DNA from: Cytophagaceae bacterium SCN 52-12
GTDB taxonomy: Bacteria > Bacteroidota > Bacteroidia > Cytophagales > Spirosomataceae
Direction of reading: 5' to 3'
NCBI GenBank assembly: GCA_001724175.1
Contig: MEDT01000051.1
Location: 1-41,803, forward strand
DNA length: 41,803 bases
The notes below the pieces were generated by a model. The model worked only from the letters and a program-made list of their open reading frames with translations, was not told the DNA's origin and ran no database searches. Of this stretch, positions 33,987 through 41,803 are shown piece after piece. Each line of letters starts with the position of its first letter. Position 1 is the stretch's first letter. The position numbers and the translations under genes are program-made.

Positions 33987-35243
33987 TCACTTGAAATGCC
34001 TGTCTGCAAACTTCACATACTGCTCCCAGTCATAGAGCAATATATCGTGCCCTCCTTCCCGCATGTGATAGCCCATGAAATCAGTACTTACGGGCTGCTG
34101 TGCCGGCGCAGCTTCGGGGGAATCCAGAACCTTTTTCCCGTACAGCCTGTAAACCGGGCCGGCGTGATACAGCGATAAGTATTCTCCTTTGGGATCGGCC
34201 CATAAGTCTTCGGAAGCGCTGGCGACATATACCGGCCTCGGCGCGATCAACGCCACCAGCTCATGGTAGTCGACCGGCAGGTCGTCTTCCCGGTTGTCGT
34301 ATTTTTTATATGCAGGAGCAAACCAATGGGGGAAGTTCTTATTGATAATTGCAATAGTTTCTCCAAAACGACGACGGGTAATGGCGGCGCCTCCTTCGCC
34401 GGAGTTGTTGGATATCACTATTCCAAACCTTTTATCCTGCGCACCCGCCCAGAGGGCAGCCTTTCCCAGGCGGGAATGGCCGAGTACCGCAACCTTCCCG
34501 GCGTCGATAGCGGGATCGGTCTCGAGGTAGTCGACCGCCCTGCTCAATCCCCATGCCCACGCTCCGATAGCGCCCCATTCCTGCTGAGGCACTTTATTGT
34601 CAGGAAAGAGTACCTGGATACTGGCGTCCCGCCCGTCGGCATGGTCGGGGAAAATATCGCAATAGTAAATGGTTGCCAGCGCATAGCCTTTTGACAGAAT
34701 ATACTCTACCGGCCAGTTGAGCATCGACGCGCCGCGGGTGTTTTCAGTGGCCCGGTTCTCTGTTACTCCAAGCCCTTTGTTATTCCGCTGCCAGGAGGCG
34801 GTCATCGGGATCTGCGGATCTTTTTCCAGGCTTTGATTGCCAAGAAAATTCAGCCCCAGAAATACCGGCACCTTTCCGCGCGCGTCGTTCGGCACATACA
34901 GCAGGATGTCCATAAATTTGTTCTGAGGGAATTGTACCCGGATTTCCCTGCGTGTCGCTTTTCCCCCCAAAGCAGCTTTCTCTACCGACTTAACCTGGTA
35001 GCTGACCGGCATCCCGGTCCCGGGAGTCTGCCCGTAAACTTCCCGCTCAAATAGCCTCAATATCTCCGGGCGGCGCTTTCGCTCCCAATCTGTGACCGAT
35101 TTCACGGCTTCTCCCGAAGAGGTTTTGAGAAGCGCGGGAAGCGTGTACGCCGGGACTTTCGATTCGTCCTGGTTGACAGGCTGGGCATCTGATATCCGGA
35201 CAGCTGCCGTGAAAAACAGCAAAGCATATATTCTTACTGACAT
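33987..35243 (-). CDS. CE15 glucuronoyl esterase-like protein
   Basis: Alpha/beta hydrolase of the carbohydrate esterase 15 type, which cleaves esters on the carboxyl group of glucuronic acid (for example lignin-glucuronoxylan links). The 418-residue product has a signal peptide (1-20), the nucleophile motif GHSRLGKAALWAGAQD (Ser257), SNNSGEGGAA (Glu283), the conserved RPVYVASASEDLWADPKGEYLS with a candidate acid at 345-346, and GYHMREGGHD with the catalytic His399. This is the bacterial CE15 layout, with the acid possibly in the later position. It lies in a cluster with sulfatases, so its ester could belong to a sulfated uronic-acid glycan. Methyl-esterase activity is an alternative. Confidence 0.9.
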   Translation of the reverse strand: MSVRIYALLFFTAAVRISDAQPVNQDESKVPAYTLPALLKTSSGEAVKSVTDWERKRRPEILRLFEREVYGQTPGTGMPVSYQVKSVEKAALGGKATRREIRVQFPQNKFMDILLYVPNDARGKVPVFLGLNFLGNQSLEKDPQIPMTASWQRNNKGLGVTENRATENTRGASMLNWPVEYILSKGYALATIYYCDIFPDHADGRDASIQVLFPDNKVPQQEWGAIGAWAWGLSRAVDYLETDPAIDAGKVAVLGHSRLGKAALWAGAQDKRFGIVISNNSGEGGAAITRRRFGETIAIINKNFPHWFAPAYKKYDNREDDLPVDYHELVALIAPRPVYVASASEDLWADPKGEYLSLYHAGPVYRLYGKKVLDSPEAAPAQQPVSTDFMGYHMREGGHDILLYDWEQYVKFADRHFK

Positions 35244-35334
35244 AAGCTGGTACCTTTTCTGATTTGAATTTTATAGAAAAGGCGCAGCCGTGCGAAATCT
35301 ATTGGCAGGAATATGCTTCCCGGGTTCACAATGT

Positions 35335-36210
35335 CTAGTCACCAAACCAGCGGGCCTTGTAAACCCGCATTCCCGGGAACGCCAGTTTCTTAGCGGGATT
35401 GAAGAAGCTGACGTGATAGGTCCACCAGCTTTTTTCGGGAACGGTATAGATGAACTGGCCGCTTTTATGCCGGCCTATGCTTTTGATATTTTCGGCATCG
35501 GGGAAACCCTCTGTTTTTTCAAAGCGGTAGGTTTTGAGATCAAACCTCCACGCTCCCGTATGCTCGGTCATGAACAGCCCGTCGCCTTCGGAATCAGCAT
35601 ACAGATCGTGCCCGCCTACACCGGGGATCTTCCATGAATTCAACAGGACAAGGCTGTCCGTACGGGTTAGCCGGTACTCCCGGAGCACGTCGTAGCCCAG
35701 GGCAAAGAGGGTTTTCCTGCCTTTATGCCAGACCAGCCCGTGTGCCGAGTACAAGCTGTCTTCGAACAAGACCCTGCCCGGGCGACCGGTATCAAAGAGC
35801 ATGATCCTGTTTCCGTTCGCTGCGGTCGATGCGGCTGCCGCCAGCCTGTTGCCGGGGAGTATTTCCACGGAATGGGCATTCGGCACGTCGGCATGAAAAA
35901 GCGCCTTACCGCTTTTACGGTCAAGTATGGCCACAGCGCCCGAAGACGATGACACCAGTATTTTCCGCCCCTTGTCAATGGCCTTGCAGTCATCAACAGA
36001 ATTAAACTTCTTTTCGCGGTATACCTCCGGCAGGTCCTGCGCTTCGTGGGCATCCCATGTCCAGACTACGGCAGGTATCGTATCGGCAGACTTGCCATAA
36101 TCAATCAAAATGATCTTGCTGTCGCCGCAGACCATCGCCTGCTGCGCGAATAAACCGGAAGCCTGGAAAACAAAGATGCAAAGCCAGGCTATCTTACAAT
36201 CAGTCCTCAT
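35335..36210 (-). CDS. DUF6528-type exported beta-propeller-like protein
   Basis: A 291-residue secreted protein (signal peptide 1-22, ending GLFAQ) with repeated short beta-strand units resembling WD40/quinoprotein blades: MVCGDSKIILIDY, VWTWDAHEAQDLP, ILVSSSSGAVAILDRKSGKALFHADVPNAHSVEILPGN (split over two blades), GVGGHDLYAD. I place it in the DUF6528 group from memory of this pattern. No catalytic residues can be named. It begins 10 bases after the arylsulfatase stop, so it belongs to cluster 2. It may bind or process the glycan. Confidence 0.72.
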   Translation of the reverse strand: MRTDCKIAWLCIFVFQASGLFAQQAMVCGDSKIILIDYGKSADTIPAVVWTWDAHEAQDLPEVYREKKFNSVDDCKAIDKGRKILVSSSSGAVAILDRKSGKALFHADVPNAHSVEILPGNRLAAAASTAANGNRIMLFDTGRPGRVLFEDSLYSAHGLVWHKGRKTLFALGYDVLREYRLTRTDSLVLLNSWKIPGVGGHDLYADSEGDGLFMTEHTGAWRFDLKTYRFEKTEGFPDAENIKSIGRHKSGQFIYTVPEKSWWTYHVSFFNPAKKLAFPGMRVYKARWFGD

Positions 36211-36220
36211 ATACTATCCG

Positions 36221-37723
36221 CTATTTTATCTTTGGATCTACGAATTCCCACTCGCGGATGGTGGCCGGCCAATGCTCTTTTTTAACGATCTCATCAAGCT
36301 TTTTAACAAGGTCGGGATGAAGGGAAGCTATGTTTTTCGTTTCATTCTCGTCTTCCCCGAGATCATAAAGCTCCCATGGCGCGTTCCTGTTTTCCTTCAT
36401 GTTCACCTTCACGGCCTTGAACCTGTCAAAGCGTATGGCCAGCTGCCCGCCTCTTTCAGGGAACTCGAAGTACAGGTACTCGCGGGAAGGCACGCGTCCC
36501 GATCCGGTCAGCTCGGGCAGCAGCGATATCCCGTCATTCTTCGGGGCGGGCACCCCGGCTATTTCGCAAAAGGTGGCAAACATATCAAACTGGGCCGACA
36601 CCAGCGACGAAACCTTTCCCGGGGCTATCCTTCCGGGCCACCGGGCCAGGAAGGGTACCCGGATACCGCCCTCGTAAACCTGGGCTTTTGCCCCCTTAAG
36701 GCCGGCGGTACTGTTGAAAAACTCCTTGTCGGTGCCGCCATTGAATGTCGGGCCGTTGTCGCTCGAAAACATCACGATCGTGTTCTCGTCCAGTCCGAGC
36801 TGCTTCAGGTAAGCCATGATGTCGCCCACCTGCTTGTCGAGATAGGAAATCATCGCCGCATAGGTAGAATACGGGTATTTTGTCGGAGAATAGCCTTTGT
36901 CTCCGAGGTAGGGCGACTCGTCAAACTGCCCGATATACTTTTGCACTTCCGAATCGTGCACCTGGAGCGATACATGCGGGATGGTAAAAGGCAGGTACAG
37001 GAAAAACGGCTTGCCGGCATGGCCTGAAATGAACTGCCTCGCTTTTTCGGCCATCTTGTCAATTGCGTAATCCTTCCCTTTGTAATATTCGTAATCTTTA
37101 TCGGTAGGGTTGACGGGCGGCTTCCGGTGCACTTCTATGAAGGAGTTGTTCAGCGGATCCCACTTTTCATTTTCCCACAAATGGGTAGGATAGTAGTTGT
37201 GCGCCTGCTTCTGATCGAGATAGCCATAAAAATAATCAAACCCCTGGCGATTCGGATGACCGCTGGAGCCGGTCATTCCCAGTCCCCATTTGCCTACGGC
37301 CCCGGTGGCATAGCCGGCCTGCTTCAGTACGGCGGCGATGGTCACCGTTCCTTCCGGCAGCGGCATCTGCCCGCCTTCTTCCTCGTCTTTAAACCCGCCC
37401 AGCTCATAGTTGCCTCTTATAAAGGAATGGCCGCCATGGCGCCCCGTCAGCAGCATACAGCGGGCCGGGGCGCACACAGGCGTGCTCGTATAATGCCTGG
37501 TAAACCTGATCCCTTCCGCAGCCATCTTGTCGAGATGAGGCGTCCTGATCTTTTTCTGGCCATACACGCCCAGCTCGCCGTACCCAAGGTCGTCGGCATA
37601 AATATAAATGATATTAGGCTTCCGTTTTTGGGCGGGCTGCCCGCTGGCTGCGGGCACTGTCCAGGCCGACAGCACCCACAGCGAGAGTATTTTCAACAAA
37701 CAGGATTTGCGGGATTTTACCAT
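36221..37723 (-). CDS. Arylsulfatase-like type-I sulfatase
   Basis: Exported sulfatase of 500 residues: signal peptide (about 1-28), metal site YADDLGYGELG (42-52; Asp44/Asp45), formylglycine motif C-A-P-A-R at 84-88 followed by CMLLTGRH, then GHSFIRGN, VGKWGLG, PHVSLQ and SSDNGPTFNGGTDKEFF, with a family-typical C-terminal subdomain (ELYDLGEDENETKNIA). The pattern is arylsulfatase A-like and differs from the sulfatase in cluster 1, so the two probably remove different sulfate groups. It lies 23 bases after susD of cluster 2. Confidence 0.93.
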   Translation of the reverse strand: MVKSRKSCLLKILSLWVLSAWTVPAASGQPAQKRKPNIIYIYADDLGYGELGVYGQKKIRTPHLDKMAAEGIRFTRHYTSTPVCAPARCMLLTGRHGGHSFIRGNYELGGFKDEEEGGQMPLPEGTVTIAAVLKQAGYATGAVGKWGLGMTGSSGHPNRQGFDYFYGYLDQKQAHNYYPTHLWENEKWDPLNNSFIEVHRKPPVNPTDKDYEYYKGKDYAIDKMAEKARQFISGHAGKPFFLYLPFTIPHVSLQVHDSEVQKYIGQFDESPYLGDKGYSPTKYPYSTYAAMISYLDKQVGDIMAYLKQLGLDENTIVMFSSDNGPTFNGGTDKEFFNSTAGLKGAKAQVYEGGIRVPFLARWPGRIAPGKVSSLVSAQFDMFATFCEIAGVPAPKNDGISLLPELTGSGRVPSREYLYFEFPERGGQLAIRFDRFKAVKVNMKENRNAPWELYDLGEDENETKNIASLHPDLVKKLDEIVKKEHWPATIREWEFVDPKIK

Positions 37724-37746
37724 AGTGAGACCAGTTTCAAGATACT

Positions 37747-39306
37747 TTACCAGTTGGGGTTATTAGGTTCGAGCGCCGGGTTCTCCTGCAGCTCGTAGGC
37801 AGGTACGGGCCATAGATAGTCACGGTCTTTATTAAACTTCCTGACCAGCTTCTGTGTATAATCGTGCTTGAAGACAGGGCCGTTCATCACCGTTTCCGCT
37901 GTCTTCCATCTCAGGATATCCATGTAGTAATAACCTTCACCGGCAAATTCTATCCTTCTTTCCAGCCTGATCACGTTCCGCATCGCGGCCTGGTCGCTCA
38001 TCGCGACGTAATTTGCCTTATCAGCGGGGTTGGTATGCTGTATGGCGGGCATATTGACATTGGCCCTTCCTCTCACCGCATTTATCGCCTCATAAACGCT
38101 TTCGTCGATCTGGTTAAGCTCGGTTTTGGCCTCGGCATACATCAGCAGTATATCGGCATAGCGCAGTACGATATAGTTGATATCCGACTGCGAGCTGTTC
38201 TTGATATTGCTATTGTAAGCATTGTCCTCGTCATATATACTATATTTTTTAAAGGTATATCCGGTCTGTGCGAACGTGGTGCCCGTTACATTCGCGCCCC
38301 TGTATTTAGATCCCGGCCAGACCAGCGTCATCCTGAAGCGGGGATCCCGGTTTTCCCAGTATTTTGCGGCGTCGTATTGGGGCGACGTATGAATGTCAGA
38401 ACCGTCGCTCATCAGGTAGGCGTCGATCAGGTCGCGCAAGGGAGCGGTGGTGTCGTACTGCCTGCGGATCAGGTCGAACGAATGACAATAGTTGGGAAAA
38501 AGATACTGAACGTCGAATATCACCTCGCTGTTGTTCTCGTTCTCCGGCATAAAAAGTCCCCTGTAGTCGGGAAAAATGCTGTACTTTTTCAGGTCCATCA
38601 CCTGTTTTGCCGCTTCGGCAGCTTCGCTGAATTTCCCGTGATAGAGGTATTGCCTTGCCTTAAGCGCATAGCAGGCGCCTTTGGTTACCCGTCCGGGCTG
38701 AGTTGCATCTACGCCCAGCACAGCGGCGGCCTCGTCAAGATCTTTGATGATCTGGTTAAAAATATCCTGCTTGGGAGTCCTGGGAAGGTTGTTGTGCTCT
38801 TTTACGGGAGGATCAAGGATCAGCGGGGCATCGCCGTAGTAGTTGATCAGCATGCTGTAATAAAGGGCGCGCAAAAACCTGGCTTCTGCTATTCCGCGGC
38901 TTTTCTTTGCCGCATCCATCTGGATATGTTCGACCTTGGCCAGATAGGTATTGCATCGGCCGATCCCCTCATATGCATGCGCCCACCGGTTATTGATGAT
39001 CCCGCTGTTCGAGCCGTCGTGGATCCCCTCCGCTATACGGAAAAACCCGGAAGAGCTATTATAGTCTGTTGCGTTGGGCGTTGCGGTTTCTTCCCACAAA
39101 GGAGTAGCCCAGTCCCCGCCGCCATATATCCCCGTCCTGCGCAGGGTGGTATAGCAGGCGGTAAGACCGGCATCGGCCTGCGCCTCGGTCTGCCAGAAGG
39201 TCTCCTCTGTATATTTATCCTTTGGATAGGTATTGAGCAGGTCCGAGCAACCGGAAAGCACTGTCAAAGCGATTGAAATCGCAGCTGGAATTATATATTT
39301 TTTCAT
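37747..39306 (-). CDS. SusD/RagB-family glycan-binding lipoprotein (cluster 2)
   Basis: Surface lipoprotein partner of the SusC downstream of the right edge. The 519-residue product has a lipobox with Cys20 (TVLSGC), the N-terminal SusD region (YTEETFWQTEAQADAGLTACY), helical repeats, and the C-terminal RagB blocks YADILLMYAEAKTELNQ, AINAVRGRANV, RLERRIEFAGEGYYYMDILRW and YLWPVPAYELQENP. It lies 13 bases after the susC stop codon. Ligand unknown, though clustered with a sulfatase and CE15. Confidence 0.95.
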   Translation of the reverse strand: MKKYIIPAAISIALTVLSGCSDLLNTYPKDKYTEETFWQTEAQADAGLTACYTTLRRTGIYGGGDWATPLWEETATPNATDYNSSSGFFRIAEGIHDGSNSGIINNRWAHAYEGIGRCNTYLAKVEHIQMDAAKKSRGIAEARFLRALYYSMLINYYGDAPLILDPPVKEHNNLPRTPKQDIFNQIIKDLDEAAAVLGVDATQPGRVTKGACYALKARQYLYHGKFSEAAEAAKQVMDLKKYSIFPDYRGLFMPENENNSEVIFDVQYLFPNYCHSFDLIRRQYDTTAPLRDLIDAYLMSDGSDIHTSPQYDAAKYWENRDPRFRMTLVWPGSKYRGANVTGTTFAQTGYTFKKYSIYDEDNAYNSNIKNSSQSDINYIVLRYADILLMYAEAKTELNQIDESVYEAINAVRGRANVNMPAIQHTNPADKANYVAMSDQAAMRNVIRLERRIEFAGEGYYYMDILRWKTAETVMNGPVFKHDYTQKLVRKFNKDRDYLWPVPAYELQENPALEPNNPNW

Positions 39307-39319
39307 CGGGTTGCTGATG

Positions 39320-41803
39320 TTAGAATGTCACATTGATACCGGCCGAATAGGTTTTCACCTGCGGGTAAGAAAAGATGTTGTCCTGGGTGAGGTTTTTCTC
39401 CGGGTCCCAGTTTTTCATTTTGGTAAACGTGACCAGATTCTGGCCATTTACAAAAATTTTCAAATCCCTCAATGATAATCTCCGGGTAAACTCAGAAGGG
39501 ACCGAATAGCTCAGCTGCAGGTTTTTAAGCCTGAGATAAGAGGCGTTCTGCAGCCAGAAATCGGAGTTTTCAAAGTTCAGCGTATTACCGGTGCTGGTCG
39601 TCAGGATAGGCAGCCGCGCGTCAGGGTTCTCCGGCGTCCACGCATCAGTCAGCCATTCTTTGGTAACCCCGGCGCCATTATAGTAGGGGTAGCTCACATT
39701 ATGCTGCGGATAGGTAAAGACTTTGCCTACACCCTGGAAAAAAGCCATCAGCTGGAATCCCTTGTAGCCGGCGCCCAGGGTAAACGAATAGGTATATTCC
39801 GGGACCACGCCATGCAGGATCTTCCTGTCTTTGGCATCGATTTTGTTATCGCCGTTCTGGTCGCGGTATTTAAGGAACCCGACCTTGGTAGCTGCGTTCT
39901 GAAAAGCGTGGGCGGCGATCTCGTCATCCGACTGGAAGATCCCTTCCGCCTCATATATGTAGTAGGATTGAACCGGGTGACCTTCAGCCGTGATGTACCT
40001 TCCCGAAATAATTTCCTGCCCGTTCAGGTTTGTGACCTTGTTCTTGTTGTAGGCAAGGCTCCCTTCGATCTCATAGCTCAGGTCGCCTTTGGTATTACGA
40101 TGACCTAAGATGATTTCCAAACCCTTATTGCTCATGGAGCCCACGTTGGTCGTAGGGCCCGTCAGGTCCCCTACCTGCGATGCATAGTTGACCGGCCGGA
40201 GGATACCATCCGTTATTTTATTGTAAAGCTCGATTGTTGTATGGAGTTTCCCGTTGAACAACGCGATATCAAGGCCCAGGTTAGACATGGTGGTCGTTTC
40301 CCAGCTCAGAGCCGGATCAGCGGCAGCCGTAGTGGCGGCGCCCAGGGTTTCCGTAGTGCCGAACGAATAATTCTGGTTCAGCCCTACAGCGTTGATATAG
40401 CTCCAGAGAGCGATCTGCTGATTCCCGATCTTTCCCCAGGAAAAGCGGGGCTTCAGGCTCGTAACCCAGTTGACATCTTTCAGGAAATTCTCGCGGTCAA
40501 TACGCCAGCCGACAGAAAAAGAAGGAAATAATCCCCAGCGGTGCTCTTTGGCAAAGCGCGAAGAGCCGTCGTACCGGAAGTTGGCTTCCAGCAGGTATTT
40601 GTCGTCGAAATTATAGTTGACCCTTCCGAAGTAGGACAGGAGAGCCGACTGTGTACTGTTTCCTGCCACCTGCGGGTTGGAGAGGAATACGTCGAGATCG
40701 GTCAGCTGGTTATCCATCGAGCCTTCTTTCTGAGCATTGAAATATTCCCAGGAAAACGTTTCGACGCTATTTCCCAGCAGGGCGGATATATTGTGCTTTC
40801 CTGCTATCTGTGTATTCCAGTCGAGCGTATGAAAGCCAGTCAGGTTAATCTCCTTCTCATAGCGCCTGTAGCCCATTGTTGTGGCATTCACAATGACGGA
40901 AGCCAGCGTTTTGGGATTTGTATTGGTCAGGTAAGGCCTGAAAACATGCTGAACATAATCATAGGTGTTTGCCGCCAGGTTTACCCGGTAGGTAATGTTA
41001 AACGGGAGCTTGAGATCTGCAAAAACGTTAGTAAGCAGGCGGGTCCGGACATAATCCCGGCTTCCCTCCTTCAGGTTGGCCAGCGTGTTCGACCACACGT
41101 TGAGGCCCGTCGACCGCAGCCAGGTATTACCATAGCGCCCGTCCTCAATCAGCGCCGGGAAAATCGGCACTGTTCTGAAAATAGCGTTCTGCCAGTAGGT
41201 ATTGGTAGTGATCTGCGGCTCATCGTACTTCCTGAAAACACCAGAGATCTTGCCGCCGATCGAGAGAAAGCGGTTTATATCCACCCGCCCGTTCAATCCC
41301 ACCGAATACTTGCTGGCCTTTGATTTGCCGTATCTGAAAATACCGTCCTGGTTCAGCGCGCCGAATGTAAGGGCAAGGTTGTGCTTGTCGCCTCCTCCCG
41401 AGACAGTCACGTTATGCTCCTGGATAAAGCCGTCCTTCAAAGCAATCTCATACGGATTGGTACGGGGATACATGTAACCGTTGGGATCGCCTGCCATTCC
41501 CTTTTCATACTCCTCTATTTCCGCATCGGTGTATTCTTTCGCCTTTCCTTCGTTTGTGAGCGCAATGTTCTTGTATTTCATGAAGTTGATCGGATCCCAT
41601 TCCACATCGGGCAGCCTGGTTATTTTTTCCTTACCGAAATAATTGTTGTAGCTTACCCTGTAACCCTCTCCGCGTTTTCCCGCCTTGGTTTTGATAAGGA
41701 TGACGCCGTTAGCTGCCCGCGATCCGTAAACAGCCGTAGAAGCCGCATCTTTCAGCACCGAAATACTCTCAATATCCTGCGGGTTAATGGAATTTAAATC
41801 GCC
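39320..41803 (-). CDS. SusC/RagA-family TonB-linked transporter, 5' part cut by window edge (cluster 2)
   Basis: TonB-dependent glycan importer. The frame is open to base 41803 and begins mid-plug, with INPQDIESISVLKDAAS and TAVYGSRAANGVILIKTK, the end of the SusC plug signature. About 827 residues are seen, covering almost the entire barrel, with SusC motifs such as YNFDDKYLLEANFRYDGSSRF, SVGWRIDRENFL, FSWGKIGNQQI and the final DLKIFVNGQNLVTFTK block. The signal peptide, carboxypeptidase-like domain and possible STN domain are outside the window, so it cannot be said whether it signals to a sigma factor. First gene of cluster 2. Confidence 0.95.
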   Translation of the reverse strand, partial: GDLNSINPQDIESISVLKDAASTAVYGSRAANGVILIKTKAGKRGEGYRVSYNNYFGKEKITRLPDVEWDPINFMKYKNIALTNEGKAKEYTDAEIEEYEKGMAGDPNGYMYPRTNPYEIALKDGFIQEHNVTVSGGGDKHNLALTFGALNQDGIFRYGKSKASKYSVGLNGRVDINRFLSIGGKISGVFRKYDEPQITTNTYWQNAIFRTVPIFPALIEDGRYGNTWLRSTGLNVWSNTLANLKEGSRDYVRTRLLTNVFADLKLPFNITYRVNLAANTYDYVQHVFRPYLTNTNPKTLASVIVNATTMGYRRYEKEINLTGFHTLDWNTQIAGKHNISALLGNSVETFSWEYFNAQKEGSMDNQLTDLDVFLSNPQVAGNSTQSALLSYFGRVNYNFDDKYLLEANFRYDGSSRFAKEHRWGLFPSFSVGWRIDRENFLKDVNWVTSLKPRFSWGKIGNQQIALWSYINAVGLNQNYSFGTTETLGAATTAAADPALSWETTTMSNLGLDIALFNGKLHTTIELYNKITDGILRPVNYASQVGDLTGPTTNVGSMSNKGLEIILGHRNTKGDLSYEIEGSLAYNKNKVTNLNGQEIISGRYITAEGHPVQSYYIYEAEGIFQSDDEIAAHAFQNAATKVGFLKYRDQNGDNKIDAKDRKILHGVVPEYTYSFTLGAGYKGFQLMAFFQGVGKVFTYPQHNVSYPYYNGAGVTKEWLTDAWTPENPDARLPILTTSTGNTLNFENSDFWLQNASYLRLKNLQLSYSVPSEFTRRLSLRDLKIFVNGQNLVTFTKMKNWDPEKNLTQDNIFSYPQVKTYSAGINVTF

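Noticed and set aside
37864..39276. Long plus-strand open frame of 470 codons
   Set aside because: It lies wholly antisense to the clear SusD gene (37747-39306), has no recognisable family pattern and is rich in composition typical of a reverse-frame shadow. Similar antisense frames over ffh (7526-8524), the SusD of cluster 1 and the chelatase were rejected for the same reason.

Overview
The window comes from a member of the Bacteroidota, most likely the order Cytophagales (a Dyadobacter- or Spirosoma-like relative). This is inferred from two SusC/SusD pairs, a FecR/ECF-sigma pair feeding a SusC with an STN domain, A-rich leaders without clear Shine-Dalgarno sites, several promoter -7 boxes of the Bacteroidota type TAnnTTTG, and REP-like palindromes. 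By eye, base composition is slightly above half G+C. Genus is a guess. No rRNA, tRNA, CRISPR, phage or complete insertion sequence was seen.

Left part (1-8536): housekeeping genes. A C-terminal processing protease (cut by the window edge) and a lipid- or secretion-targeted FKBP isomerase lie on the minus strand. Divergent from them are ATP synthase alpha and gamma (atpA-atpG, without atpH or atpD beside them), a membrane-anchored diheme cytochrome c, and a GHMP kinase with strong resemblance to plant glucuronokinase. SRP protein Ffh converges on the kinase.

Middle-left (8580-15596): a set of exported carbohydrate-related proteins on the minus strand: a tandem two-domain SGNH esterase, a Tat-exported Gfo/Idh/MocA oxidoreductase, a DUF1080 (3-keto-glycoside hydrolase type) protein and a sialidase-like BNR lipoprotein. 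Rho-independent-type hairpins separate several of them. The stretch around 10370-10620 is packed with REP palindromes and arrays of a degenerate 8-bp repeat, and the SGNH gene's start codon and leader lie inside this repeat DNA. An ATPase fused to a PD-(D/E)XK nuclease-like domain (DUF234 type) follows on the plus strand, preceded by two 12-bp inverted repeats, one overlapping its -7 box.

Middle (15603-23393): a compact minus-strand operon: TonB-dependent receptor, small membrane protein, MotA/TolQ/ExbB channel, DUF2149 protein, and a 1350-residue exported CobN-like chelatase with a C-terminal membrane anchor. This is the layout of the hmu (haem/metalloporphyrin) systems of Bacteroidota, but with no hmuY lipoprotein and with the chelatase last. 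Its promoter is recognisable and carries two near-identical palindromes, which makes it the most attractive regulated system in the window.

Right part (23516-41803): a DUF1697 gene, then two adjacent Sus-type polysaccharide utilisation clusters on the minus strand. Cluster 1 is ECF sigma, FecR, SusC (with STN), SusD, and an iduronate-sulfatase-like enzyme. Cluster 2 is SusC (cut by the right edge), SusD, an arylsulfatase, a DUF6528 beta-propeller-like protein, a CE15 glucuronoyl-esterase-like enzyme and a DUF4185 protein. Together they suggest uptake and processing of a sulfated, uronic-acid-containing glycan. No polysaccharide lyase or classical glycoside hydrolase is present in the window.

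No gene-free stretch longer than 300 bases exists; the longest gaps (2034-2326, 4869-5129, 13938-14171, 23274-23515, 24080-24287, 10436-10617) are described under regulatory or repeat entries where something can be seen. I see nothing definable in 24080-24287 or 32578-32747.
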